Assembly (NCBI GenBank): GCA_902488525.1
Contig: CABTWP010000037.1
Span: 1 to 19,979 of the forward strand
Source: an uncultured Collinsella sp.
GTDB lineage: Bacteria > Actinomycetota > Coriobacteriia > Coriobacteriales > Coriobacteriaceae
Direction of reading: 5' to 3'
Length of the DNA stretch: 19,979 nucleotides
The position numbers and the translations under genes were made by a program. Below, piece after piece: positions 7,482 to 14,656 of this stretch (position 1 is its first letter; every line of letters begins with the position of its first letter). Below the pieces are notes generated by a model. It was not told where the DNA came from. It ran no database searches and saw only the letters and a list, made by a program, of their open reading frames with translations.

Positions 7482-8546
7482 ATGTTGTCTGCATATTGCA
7501 TCAACGCAACCTCAGAAAGAATGCGAGAACCCGTGTCCAGTCCGTTTACCAGCTTTTTAGCCCAGCACTTTGACCAGATTAACGACTATCTGGCCACGTT
7601 CTTTGACGGACAGGCGACCTCTGCCGATATCGAGCGCTACCTGTATGCGCCGCTCTCGGCTTTTACGGCCAACGCCGGCAAGCGCCACCGCCCGCTTATC
7701 TGTATGCTCGCCGCAACCGCAGTGGGCGGTAGCTCTGAGAGCGCCCGCAGCGCCGCGGCAGCCATCGAGCATTTCCAGTCGGGCGCGCTGATCCACGACG
7801 ACATCGCCGACAACGGACAGCTTCGTCGAGGCAAGCCCTGTATGCACCTTACCGAGGGCACGGGCCTTGCCATCAATTGTGGCGACCTGGCGCTCACCAT
7901 GGTCACCAAGACGGTTCTCGACGACCCTACGCTGGAGTCCGACGTGAAGCTGCGCGTGCTCCACGAGCTTACCGAGATGATCGTCCGCACCATTGAGGGT
8001 CAAGCACTCGACCTGGGTTGGGTCCGTGACGGGCGCTTTGATATCTCGGTTGATGACTACCTGGACATGGCGACGCACAAGACCGCGTTTTACAGCGGAG
8101 CCACGCCGCTTGCCGCCGGAGCCATTATCGGCGGCGGCAACGATGAGCAAATCGAAGCGCTGCGCGCCTTTGGCCTACACACAGGCCTTGCCTTTCAGAT
8201 TCAGGACGACCTGCTCAACCTTGTCGGCACTAAGGAAGCCGCCAACAAGGACTTCCGCACCGACATCACCGAGGGCAAGCGCACGCTTGTCGCCGTACAC
8301 GCCCTCTCTGATAAGCGCCACCACGACGAGGTCGAGGCGATTCTTTCCTCGGGCACCGATGATCCCGCGCAGCTCGCACGCGCCGTGGAGATCTTCCAGG
8401 AGACCGGCTCTATCGATTACGCCCACACTTACGCGCTCGACCTGACCGCTAAGGCCAAAGCGGCCATCGAGAACGTTGAGCTTGATCCGCACGCACGCGA
8501 GCTGTTCCTCTCCATGGCAGATTTCTTTGTGGAGCGCCTTAACTAA
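7482..8546 (+). CDS. Polyprenyl (geranylgeranyl-type) diphosphate synthase
   Basis: This trans-isoprenyl diphosphate synthase condenses isopentenyl diphosphate with an allylic diphosphate to make linear prenyl chains. In this 354-residue frame, GKRHRPLICM (residues 67-76) is the substrate-binding region. HDDIADNGQLRRGKPC (from residue 105) holds the first Asp-rich motif and its trailing Arg pair. FQIQDDLLN is the second Asp-rich motif, with Asn in place of the usual last Asp, followed by KDFRTDITEGKRTL. Chain length cannot be fixed from these motifs. The ATG at 7482 has no clear ribosome binding site; an ATG at 7521 or a GTG at 7533 (giving MSSPFTSFLAQHF) are plausible shorter starts. It follows the PTS gene by 74 nt on the same strand with no terminator seen between them, though a functional link is not obvious. 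Confidence 0.9.
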   Translation: MLSAYCINATSERMREPVSSPFTSFLAQHFDQINDYLATFFDGQATSADIERYLYAPLSAFTANAGKRHRPLICMLAATAVGGSSESARSAAAAIEHFQSGALIHDDIADNGQLRRGKPCMHLTEGTGLAINCGDLALTMVTKTVLDDPTLESDVKLRVLHELTEMIVRTIEGQALDLGWVRDGRFDISVDDYLDMATHKTAFYSGATPLAAGAIIGGGNDEQIEALRAFGLHTGLAFQIQDDLLNLVGTKEAANKDFRTDITEGKRTLVAVHALSDKRHHDEVEAILSSGTDDPAQLARAVEIFQETGSIDYAHTYALDLTAKAKAAIENVELDPHARELFLSMADFFVERLN

Positions 8547-8684
8547 CGGGTGTTATAAAACCTGTCAGCAGCGTATTTAGGCACAACTTGCTACACTGTT
8601 GAGTGCATGTTTATGCATCCCTTTGCGTTGTCTATCCGACAGACGCTCAAATAGTACGAATGGTACGCCGAAAGGGGTTCGTTC

Positions 8685-9590
8685 ATGGAACCTATTACAA
8701 CGGGCATGCAAGGAGCAGCCGTCGAGGACGTGCAGTCTCGTCTCCTGCAGCTCGGCTACACGATTGATGCCGCCGAAGTCACCGACAAGTACTTTGGAGC
8801 CACCACTGAGCAGGCCGTCAGCACCTTCAGGCTCGACAGCGGCCTTGCTGCCGGTCATGCCGTCGATATCCCCTGTTGGAGCGCCCTTGTAGACGCTTCG
8901 TATAAGCTGGGCGACCGCACCCTCTATCTGCGCATGCCCAATTTCCATGGCGCCGATGTGCAGGCCCTGCAGCGCGCTCTCAACGTTTTGGGCTTTGCCT
9001 GTGGCGAAGACGACGGCTACTTTGGTCCGCATACCGAGGCCGCCCTGCAGCAGTTCCAGGAAAATGTCGGCCTGTTTGCCGACGGCATGGCCTTCCAGGA
9101 CACCTACGCCTACATCAACCGCCTGCACCATGTGTGGGAGGGCAAGCCCTCGGTCACCGAAGCCGAGTCCCGCATCGGTTTTGCTCGCGCCGCCAACGTG
9201 CTCGAGCGCTTCCAGATTGCCGTTATCGGCGAGGACCCCATCGCGCGCAGTGTTGCGTCGCGCATGTGGAATATCGCCACGGCAACGACCGACAACAGCG
9301 GCATGATGCTCTGCGACTCCGAGGTCCCAACCGACGTTGACCTGGTGCTCGAAATCGCAAGCGACGAGCTGCCCGCCGACGCCGCACCGCGCGCCACGAT
9401 TGCCCTCGCCGAGTGCCACAACCTGGCCCAGCGCATCCGCACTGCCAATGTCGCCGCGCAGCAGAAGCCGGCTCGCATTCGCATTGAGCTCACGGGCATG
9501 ACGCGCTACAACGGCACTTTCACGGCCAGCGACGCGCAGACACTCGCCGTACGCCTGCTCGATGGTGTTTGCGATGCCCTCGCAGATTAG
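8685..9590 (+). CDS. CwlM-like cytoplasmic protein: two peptidoglycan-binding domains plus degenerate amidase-like region
   Basis: This 301-residue protein has two tandem PG_binding_1 repeats (about residues 5-70 and 85-145), with the typical cores VEDVQSRLLQLGY and VQALQRALNVLGFACGEDDG followed by YFG. The segment linking the repeats (SALVDASYKLGDRTLYLRM) closely resembles the same place in mycobacterial CwlM (ALKEASYRLGARTLY, recalled). Like CwlM it has no signal peptide. In CwlM an amidase_3 domain follows. Here residues 180-301 are shorter and lack the zinc-binding DPGHGG-type motif, so enzymatic activity is unlikely. CwlM regulates MurA and thus cell-wall precursor synthesis, and a regulatory role is inferred here. 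The ATG follows GAAAGGGG. The 138-nt gap before it shows no clear terminator or promoter. tRNA-Gln follows 38 nt after the stop. Confidence 0.82.
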   Translation: MEPITTGMQGAAVEDVQSRLLQLGYTIDAAEVTDKYFGATTEQAVSTFRLDSGLAAGHAVDIPCWSALVDASYKLGDRTLYLRMPNFHGADVQALQRALNVLGFACGEDDGYFGPHTEAALQQFQENVGLFADGMAFQDTYAYINRLHHVWEGKPSVTEAESRIGFARAANVLERFQIAVIGEDPIARSVASRMWNIATATTDNSGMMLCDSEVPTDVDLVLEIASDELPADAAPRATIALAECHNLAQRIRTANVAAQQKPARIRIELTGMTRYNGTFTASDAQTLAVRLLDGVCDALAD

Positions 9591-9628
9591 GTAAACTAAA
9601 CGAGTTGCTTTTGGGCAACACCACACAT

Positions 9629-9703
9629 TGGGACGTAGTTCAACGGTAGAACTCCGGTTTTTGGTGCCGGCTGTTGGGGGTTCGAATCCCTCCGTCCCAG
9701 CCA
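9629..9703 (+). tRNA. tRNA-Gln (anticodon TTG)
   Basis: A full cloverleaf is visible. The acceptor TGGGACG (9629-9635) pairs with CGTCCCA (9693-9699). The D stem is GTTC/GAAC. The anticodon stem is 9654-9658 with 9666-9670, its loop TTTTGGT giving anticodon TTG at 9661-9663. The T arm contains GTTCGAAT, the discriminator base is G9700, and the CCA end is encoded (9701-9703). It reads Gln codon CAA and, by wobble, CAG. Confidence 0.97.
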
Positions 9704-9710
9704 AAGAAAC

Positions 9711-9749
9711 AAGCCTCTCGAACGCATAGCCGATCGGGAGGCTTTTCTT
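9711..9749 (+). terminator. Intrinsic terminator of tRNA-Gln
   Basis: AAGCCTCTCG (9711-9720) pairs with CGGGAGGCTT (9735-9744) with one G-T wobble, then TTCTT follows. It starts 8 nt after the encoded CCA. Confidence 0.85.
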
Positions 9750-9758
9750 GTGAGCAAG

Positions 9759-9775
9759 CGGAGGGATTCGAACCC
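9759..9775 (-). repeat. Inverted 17-bp copy of the tRNA T-arm sequence
   Basis: CGGAGGGATTCGAACCC is the exact reverse complement of 9678-9694 in tRNA-Gln (T stem-loop plus acceptor base). No matching D or anticodon arms exist on the minus strand, so it is a fragment, not a second tRNA. It may be a remnant of another tRNA 3' end or an attachment-site scar. The remaining gap up to 9896 shows nothing else I can identify. Confidence 0.6.
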
Positions 9776-9896
9776 GCAAGGAATCTACCTATATAAGACA
9801 GACGCCCCAGGCCCATAACGACCAAGAGCGCCTTGCATCTAGAATTATCAGCCCTGTTCCGAAAAGCGAGCCGCATGCAACAACCAGGTAACCACA

Positions 9897-10033
9897 GGCC
9901 CCGGGAGAGCGGGGACACCGGCTTAGGTTTATCGCGAGTTCCGCACGAACAGGAGGCCACTTAATGTGGCCTCCGTCGTGAGCAGGACTGTAGAGCAGGA
10001 AACCTAAGCCGGTGTCCCCGCTCTCCCGGGGCC
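9897..10033 (+). repeat. Structured palindromic element, copy A (137 nt)
   Basis: Perfect 34-bp inverted arms (9897-9930 and 10000-10033) enclose a 69-nt core (9931-9999). The core begins ATCGCGAGTTCCGCAC, has a central 9-bp hairpin (9952-9960 with 9966-9974, loop TTAAT) and ends GCAGGACTGTAGAGCAGG. The core is identical to that of copy C at all 69 positions and is present in diverged form in copy B. The arm sequence is unlike the other copies apart from the terminal AAA/TTT. The element ends 7 nt from the stop of the convergent gene at 10041. It has no T-run after it and no open reading frame of note. Confidence 0.9.
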
Positions 10034-10040
10034 GAACGCC

Positions 10041-12215
10041 CTAGTTGTTGAGCATGCGGTCGAAGCTTCCCGAGTCGCCATCCCGATAGTCTGCGGTCAT
10101 CAGAATCTCCTGCGGAATGCGCCCGCCCTCGCGCAGCACGTTGCGGAACTGCACGCGCGTAACCATGGGCAGATCCTTAATCGTCGCCGCCAGGTTCTGC
10201 GGCACGCCCTGGTTGGCAGCAGCGGGCTCGCACGCGCCGCCGGCCTTCACGCGACGCCTATGCTCGGCGAGCATGGCGCGGTACATGCCGGCATGCAGGC
10301 GAATCTCAACCACATTGGCATTGCGAGCCTGCTCGACGATGCGCGCGCCCTCGCGGTCGATATCGCCCACATAGTAGACGTAGTTAAAGCGATAGCCAAT
10401 CTCGGCCAGATAATCGTCCAGGGCATGCGAGACGCTCGCCTTGCATCCGCCGCCAAAAATCACGCCGCCCACCTTGATGCCAAAGAGCTTGGCGTGCTTG
10501 CGGCCACGCAGCAGCTTGACGATCTCGTCGTAGGTGTCCAGGTTCTCGACCATAATGAACGGCTTGTCGGCTCCCAGCGTAAAGAAGCCCGTAAAGTGCA
10601 CGGGGCGATTGGGGGCGACCTTGATCGCCTGCATGCTGATGCCCTTTTCGGTCATACGCCTGATCAAGCGCTCACCGTGCTTGCCGTCAAAAGCCTTCTC
10701 GTCGTTAAAGATCTGGTAGGCACGCTGGCGGCGCGAGGCAACCGGCGTATCGGCACCTCGGTTCTGCTCGATCCAAGCCTGGATGATTGCGATTTCCTCG
10801 GCAATCTTGCGGTTGGACATCTCGTTGTGCTGAGTGCGCTGCGGAGCCTTTTTGCCGTCCTTACCCTCAACCTTTACGATCTGTGTCTGCTGCTCCTTGA
10901 TCTTAGAGAGCGCCGTGGGCGTAGGGACAACTTTGAGCAGCTGCCTGCCTAAAACGCGGGCAAGGGCAAACGCCGAGACCTCGCCGTGAACGGCCGACTC
11001 GGGCTGCTGGGCAGCAGTATCTGCTGCGGCAGACTCCGGCTTCCTCTGAGACTTGCGCTTAGAATCGCCTTGGGGATTGCGCTCGCGCTTCGGCATGGAC
11101 GTATGCTTCTGCGGACGATCGGACTTGCTCTCCTTCGCCGGCTGGCGCTTAGGCTGCCCCGAAGAAACCTCGGTCTTCGCATCTTCGTCCTGCGGCGTGG
11201 TCTTCTCGGCCGCAGTCTCGGCATGGGAACTGCGGCCCCCACGATGGCGACGGCGGCGAGGCTTGCTCGACGCGCCCTGCTCCGTCTGCTCATCAGTAGG
11301 CTGCTGACCCTTGGCCTCGGCATCAACCTCAAGCTGCGGCTCAACAGGCTTTTGCTCGCGAGCCACCGGCTCAACGGCCTTCTCGTCCTGGGTGGTCGAA
11401 ACCGACTCGCCCTTCTCCTGACGCCTTACGGGATACGCGCGTCCCGCAAAACCGCGGCCGGGACGACACGAACCCGGAGCCTTCTTGGCAGACTCCTCAA
11501 CATCGTTTGCAACCTCAGAAGACTCTTCAACCTCACGCGCGGCATCCTGCTGTGCAGCCTTAAAGTGAGCACCGCGATGGCGCTTGGGCTCTTGGGCCTC
11601 CACGGGCTTTTGATCCTTCGTGGGCTTCTGCGACTCGGCAGCAACCTCGGTCTCAACAGCCTCGGCATCCATCTCGCCCTTTCGAGCAACGGCGCGACGG
11701 AAGCGCTCCTGCTGGGCGCGGCGCTGTGCATCGCGCTTGCCACCCCCGCCAAAACCGCCGCGTCCTGCCTTGGCCGTAAAGGCACGCACAACGTTCTCAT
11801 CGAGCAACTCATCGGTATCGACATGCCCACGCGGAGCAACTTCTTCCACAGCAGGCACGTCAGCGAAATCGTCGACGACAAAATCTTCGACGGACTCGGC
11901 AGGCTGCTCCTGGGCATCGCGGATCTCGGCATTGATGGTATAGAACGCCGGGCGCCCGTTAATGCCGCTACCCTCGATCTTGGTCACGATATTTGCCGCG
12001 ATAAGCTCATCGCGCATCGCCTTGGTGTCGCACTCTTTATCGACGGAGCGGAAAATCTGCGCCAGCGCACTCGACTTAATCTTGAGCGCCTTGCGGCAAA
12101 GCAGGTCGTAGGCAACCAGCTTGGCACGCTCAGCAGAAAGCGACGTCTGGCTGCTCAGACGTTCAGCCAGGGCATCGACATTATTTTGGTTATCGGAATA
12201 TACCGTCTTGGCCAC
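10041..12215 (-). CDS. JetD-like TOPRIM (DUF2220-type) protein with long low-complexity linker
   Basis: The chosen start is a GTG at 12215 with AAAGGGG just before it (724 residues); an ATG at 12239 is in frame but lacks this spacing. The N-terminus (about residues 20-100) looks like a winged-helix domain (KIKSSALAQIFRSVDKECDT, ending INGRPAFYTIN). Residues 105-405 are low-complexity, rich in Glu, Lys, Arg, Gln and Pro, and probably disordered. The C-terminus (about 460-724) resembles the JetD nuclease subunit of Wadjet: PFIMVENLDTY (Glu 557), FGGGCKAS and YVGDIDREGARIV (Asp-x-Asp at 618 and 620), the acidic residues of a TOPRIM fold. No JetA, JetB or JetC genes are in the window. The function of a stand-alone relative is unknown; DNA binding or cleavage is inferred. 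A palindrome ATATGTACACATAT at 12228-12241 lies just upstream. Confidence 0.75.
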   Translation of the reverse strand: MAKTVYSDNQNNVDALAERLSSQTSLSAERAKLVAYDLLCRKALKIKSSALAQIFRSVDKECDTKAMRDELIAANIVTKIEGSGINGRPAFYTINAEIRDAQEQPAESVEDFVVDDFADVPAVEEVAPRGHVDTDELLDENVVRAFTAKAGRGGFGGGGKRDAQRRAQQERFRRAVARKGEMDAEAVETEVAAESQKPTKDQKPVEAQEPKRHRGAHFKAAQQDAAREVEESSEVANDVEESAKKAPGSCRPGRGFAGRAYPVRRQEKGESVSTTQDEKAVEPVAREQKPVEPQLEVDAEAKGQQPTDEQTEQGASSKPRRRRHRGGRSSHAETAAEKTTPQDEDAKTEVSSGQPKRQPAKESKSDRPQKHTSMPKRERNPQGDSKRKSQRKPESAAADTAAQQPESAVHGEVSAFALARVLGRQLLKVVPTPTALSKIKEQQTQIVKVEGKDGKKAPQRTQHNEMSNRKIAEEIAIIQAWIEQNRGADTPVASRRQRAYQIFNDEKAFDGKHGERLIRRMTEKGISMQAIKVAPNRPVHFTGFFTLGADKPFIMVENLDTYDEIVKLLRGRKHAKLFGIKVGGVIFGGGCKASVSHALDDYLAEIGYRFNYVYYVGDIDREGARIVEQARNANVVEIRLHAGMYRAMLAEHRRRVKAGGACEPAAANQGVPQNLAATIKDLPMVTRVQFRNVLREGGRIPQEILMTADYRDGDSGSFDRMLNN

Positions 12216-12227
12216 GGGGCCCCTTTC

Positions 12228-12241
12228 ATATGTACACATAT
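12228..12241. promoter_or_regulatory. Palindrome upstream of the JetD-like gene
   Basis: ATATGT and ACATAT are separated by AC, directly before the ribosome binding site of the JetD-like gene. It could be an operator or part of the promoter; the evidence is only its symmetry and position. Confidence 0.3.
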
Positions 12242-12320
12242 ACGTCTATATGGTACAACGCGCGCCCTTATCCACGCAAAACATCTGCGAGAACACTCGA
12301 GCATCACCCGCTTTTGCATG

Positions 12321-12360
12321 AAAAAAGGACCGAGCCCGCGAAGTCGCGGACCCGGTCTTT
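12321..12360 (-). terminator. Intrinsic terminator of cstA
   Basis: In the minus direction the stem GACCGGGTCCGCG pairs with CGCGGGCTCGGTC (two mismatched positions, short loop) and is followed by CCTTTTTT. It lies about 40 nt past the cstA stop. The rest of the 12242-12399 gap shows no gene. Confidence 0.85.
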
Positions 12361-12399
12361 CCGAGTCATATAGATGTGGCGTTCAACTCGTCAGGTCGA

Positions 12400-14289
12400 C
12401 TAAGCCTTGGCGGCCTCGGCGTCGGCAGGAGCCTCGGCGGCAGCGGCGCGGCCGTACTCGGCCTTGCCCATCTCGGACCACTCGGGCTCCTCGTCGGGCA
12501 TGGAACCGGCCTCCTTGCCGAAGAGCTCCTTGAGGCAGTTGACGGCGACGATGAGGCCCAGGACCATCAGCAGGACGGCGAAGACAAGCTGCAGGCCCTT
12601 GGTGGCGGCGACGGAGACGGCGGCCGTGGTGGCGGTAGCCGGGATGGTGCCGAAGAAGCCGTAAGCCTGGACAGCGGCCATGCAGCCCATGGCGCTCTGG
12701 ACCAGCGAGGTGAAGGTGCAGCAGAGCAGGAAGACGACGGGCACGTAGAGCATCCAGCCCTTGCGGCCGGTGCACTTGCAGAACACGGCGAGGGTGATCA
12801 TGGTCATGCCGCCGAGCAGCTGGTTGGAAGCACCAAAGAGCGGCCAGATGTTGGCATAGCCACCAAAAGCGAGGGCGAGACCGGGAAGCAGGGTGACGAC
12901 CGTGGCGAACCAGGGGTTGCCGAGGACCTTCATGTAGCCGGCCTTGGACTCGATGGCCAGGGCGTCGTTGGTCTGGGCAAAGAACTCGGAGAACGAGGTG
13001 CGGGCGATGCGGGCGACGGCGTCGAGCGAGGTCAGGGCCAGAGCGGAGACGTTCATGGTCATAAAGACGGTAGCGAGCGTGCCGTCAACACCGAAGGCCT
13101 GCATACCGCGGGAGATGCCGGCGGCGAAGATCTGGAACGGGGTGGAAGCGACACCGGCGTTGAGAGCGCCCGTACCGGCGGTGTTCATATCGGAGAACAT
13201 GATGCCGGCGACGATGATGGCAAGGATGCCGACGAAGGACTCGACGATCATGGCGCCGTAACCGACCTTGACGGCGTCCTGCTCCTTCTCGACCTGCTTA
13301 GAAGAGGTGCCCGAAGATACGAGGCTGTGGAAACCGGAGAGAGCACCGCAAGCGACGGAGACGAACAGGACCGGGAACATCATGCCGGAGGCAGTGGAGA
13401 AGCCGGTGAAGACCGGAGCGGTGATAGTGGCCTGACCGTTGACGCCCAGGACGACGATGCCGAGAACAGCGCAGACGATCATGACGATCATCATGATGGA
13501 AGTGAGGTAGTCACGCGGGGTCTTGAGCATCTGGATGGGCATGGCACCAGCAAAGACCAGGTAGACCATGACGACGGCGAACCACTGGAACTTATCCAGG
13601 TAGACCGGGAACTGCATACCGACGGCGAACATGAGAACCATGAGGACCACGCCGGTGACGAACTCGGCAGCGCCGGTGAGGTTGAACTTCTTCTGGGCCC
13701 AACCAAAGGCGATAGCGACGAAGGTGAACAGGATGGAGATGGTACCAGCGCAGCCGGCGGCATAGGACTTGGTGAAGTCGATGGCACCGGCAGCAGCACC
13801 AGAAGCGTCAACGGCCGGGGTGAACATGAACGTCTTGCAGACCATGTCGGTGAAGGCGGCGATGACGATGATGCAGAACAGCCAGCAGAACAGCAGGAAC
13901 AGGCGACGGCCGGTCTTGCCGATATACTTCTCGATGAGCTGAGCGAGTGACTTGCCGTTGTTCTTCATCGAAGCGTACAGGGCACCAAAGTCGTGGACGG
14001 CGCCAAAGAAGATGCCGCCGACGAGGACCCAGAGCACGACGGGCAGCCAGCCAAAGGCCATGGCGACGATCGTACCCGTGACAGGGCCAGCACCGCAGAT
14101 CGAGCTGAACTGGTGCGAAAACGCGGTGAAGGCGGAGACGGGCGAGAAGCTGTTGCCGTCCTTCATGCGCTTGGCCGGCGTGAGGGCATCCTTGTCAACG
14201 CCCCACTTGTTGGCCAGCCAGCGACCATAGCCCAGATAGCCGCAGGCGAGCACCGCCGCGGCCACAACCATGAGCAAAACTCCGTTCAT
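12400..14289 (-). CDS. cstA: Carbon starvation protein CstA-type transporter
   Basis: This is an integral membrane transporter of the CstA family, with about 15 hydrophobic segments over 629 residues (somewhat shorter than the roughly 700 of E. coli CstA). Typical segments include ALTPAKRMKDGNSFSPVSAF, the conserved HQFSSICGAGPVTGTIVA and FFGAVHDFGALYASMKNNG near the N-terminus. SSGTSSKQVEKEQDA and GASNQLLGGMTMITLAVF occur further on. The C-terminus is a charged, Ala-rich tail. Family members import peptides or pyruvate, and the substrate here is not certain. The ATG at 14287-14289 follows AGAGGAGGA. The gene is monocistronic, bounded by its own terminator. Its long leader holds a leader peptide and an intrinsic terminator, so expression is probably set by transcription attenuation. 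Confidence 0.95.
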   Translation of the reverse strand: MNGVLLMVVAAAVLACGYLGYGRWLANKWGVDKDALTPAKRMKDGNSFSPVSAFTAFSHQFSSICGAGPVTGTIVAMAFGWLPVVLWVLVGGIFFGAVHDFGALYASMKNNGKSLAQLIEKYIGKTGRRLFLLFCWLFCIIVIAAFTDMVCKTFMFTPAVDASGAAAGAIDFTKSYAAGCAGTISILFTFVAIAFGWAQKKFNLTGAAEFVTGVVLMVLMFAVGMQFPVYLDKFQWFAVVMVYLVFAGAMPIQMLKTPRDYLTSIMMIVMIVCAVLGIVVLGVNGQATITAPVFTGFSTASGMMFPVLFVSVACGALSGFHSLVSSGTSSKQVEKEQDAVKVGYGAMIVESFVGILAIIVAGIMFSDMNTAGTGALNAGVASTPFQIFAAGISRGMQAFGVDGTLATVFMTMNVSALALTSLDAVARIARTSFSEFFAQTNDALAIESKAGYMKVLGNPWFATVVTLLPGLALAFGGYANIWPLFGASNQLLGGMTMITLAVFCKCTGRKGWMLYVPVVFLLCCTFTSLVQSAMGCMAAVQAYGFFGTIPATATTAAVSVAATKGLQLVFAVLLMVLGLIVAVNCLKELFGKEAGSMPDEEPEWSEMGKAEYGRAAAAEAPADAEAAKA

Positions 14290-14324
14290 TACATTTCCTC
14301 CTCTAAAAAGAACTTCCTAGACAT

Positions 14325-14362
14325 AAAAAATGAGGGCCGTCGGTTGCGCTCGACGGCCCTCA
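14325..14362 (-). terminator. Leader terminator (attenuator) upstream of cstA
   Basis: A perfect 12-bp stem (14331-14342 with 14351-14362), an 8-nt loop and six T residues on the minus strand (14325-14330) form a strong intrinsic terminator. It lies between the cstA promoter and the cstA start codon, only 35 nt before the latter. Transcription must read through it for cstA to be expressed. Confidence 0.85.
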
Positions 14363-14366
14363 TCTT

Positions 14367-14452
14367 CATCAGCCGCCCGTTATCGTACGGGCTAGCTGTA
14401 TGTGCTAACCCGCATCAGATAATTACTACGCTGATAATGTTTAGCTGATGCG
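14367..14452 (-). promoter_or_regulatory. Set of competing leader hairpins of cstA
   Basis: In transcribed order, P1 pairs CGCATCAG (14445-14452) with CTGATGCG (14411-14418). P2 pairs 14404-14412 with 14388-14396 (one wobble). P3 pairs GCCCGT (14387-14392) with ACGGGC (14375-14380). P1 and P2 share bases, and P2 and P3 share bases, so neighbours exclude each other. If P3 is absent, GGCGGC (14372-14377) is free to pair with GCCGTC in the 5' arm of the terminator, a possible antiterminator. CATCAGC at 14444-14450 can alternatively pair with GCTGATG at 14367-14373. All are read directly by complementarity; which ones form in the cell is inferred. Confidence 0.6.
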
Positions 14453-14459
14453 TGAACAT
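14415..14459 (-). CDS. Leader peptide rich in Ile/Val before cstA
   Basis: This short reading frame, MFTHQLNIISVVII then TGA, starts at ATG 14457-14459. It has a good ribosome binding site (AGAGGA at 14470-14475, 10-nt spacing). Six of its last seven sense codons are for Ile or Val (ATT ATC AGC GTA GTA ATT ATC), and the stop codon lies inside the 3' arm of hairpin P1. An in-frame ATG eight codons upstream (14483) lacks a ribosome binding site. This is the architecture of amino-acid leader peptides such as those of ilv operons: a ribosome stalled for charged tRNA-Ile or tRNA-Val would change the downstream folding. Translation is inferred. Confidence 0.6.
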   Translation of the reverse strand: MFTHQLNIISVVII

Positions 14460-14483
14460 GTCTAAGAAATCCTCTTCAATCAT

Positions 14484-14512
14484 GATGTGAACGATCCGTG
14501 CGTGTTCACATC
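14484..14512 (-). other. 5' hairpin of the cstA leader
   Basis: GATGTGAAC (14484-14492) pairs perfectly with GTTCACATC (14504-14512), with an 11-nt loop. It lies just after the inferred transcription start and before the leader peptide, perhaps as a 5' stabiliser or an operator palindrome. Confidence 0.5.
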
Positions 14513-14530
14513 CCCCAGTGGTTGAAAAGG

Positions 14531-14559
14531 AGTATGAAACTTTAGTTGCCTAAAGTCAA
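14531..14559 (-). promoter_or_regulatory. Promoter of cstA with embedded palindrome
   Basis: On the minus strand, TTGACT (14554-14559) and CATACT (14531-14536) are spaced by 17 bp, a good sigma-70-type promoter. The spacer contains the inverted repeat ACTTTAG-TTGC-CTAAAGT (14539-14556), which overlaps the -35 box and could be a repressor site. An AT-rich tract lies upstream (14560-14600). The inferred leader is about 235 nt long. Confidence 0.65.
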
Positions 14560-14656
14560 CGCAAATTTGTAATGAATTTTCAACTTTTTTTGATTTCTCG
14601 GTATAAAACGCCACTGACCTCGGACTTTACCCCACGACAGTTTTTGCATGAGAGAT

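Noticed and set aside
9751..9900. A second tRNA on the minus strand beside tRNA-Gln
   Set aside because: Only a T-arm-like segment is present; no matching acceptor 5' half, D arm or anticodon arm was found upstream on that strand.
8577..9960. Minus-strand reading frames containing segments such as GGIRTPNSRHQKPEFYR and GTEGFEPPTAGTKN
   Set aside because: These are translations of the antisense strand of tRNA-Gln and of the T-arm fragment, a well-known source of false proteins. They also overlap the plus-strand CwlM-like gene.
10041..12215. Complete Wadjet defence system
   Set aside because: Only a JetD-like C-terminal domain is seen; flanking genes are cstA and tRNA-Gln, with no JetA, JetB or JetC.
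10986..12533. Long plus-strand frame of 515 codons opposite the JetD-like gene
   Set aside because: Antisense shadow of the low-complexity linker (Leu/Arg-rich), running into cstA; no ribosome binding site or domain.
12376..13950. Long plus-strand frame of 524 codons opposite cstA
   Set aside because: It is the antisense shadow of cstA in a G+C-rich genome; composition is extremely Gly/Asp/Glu/His-rich, with no family resemblance.
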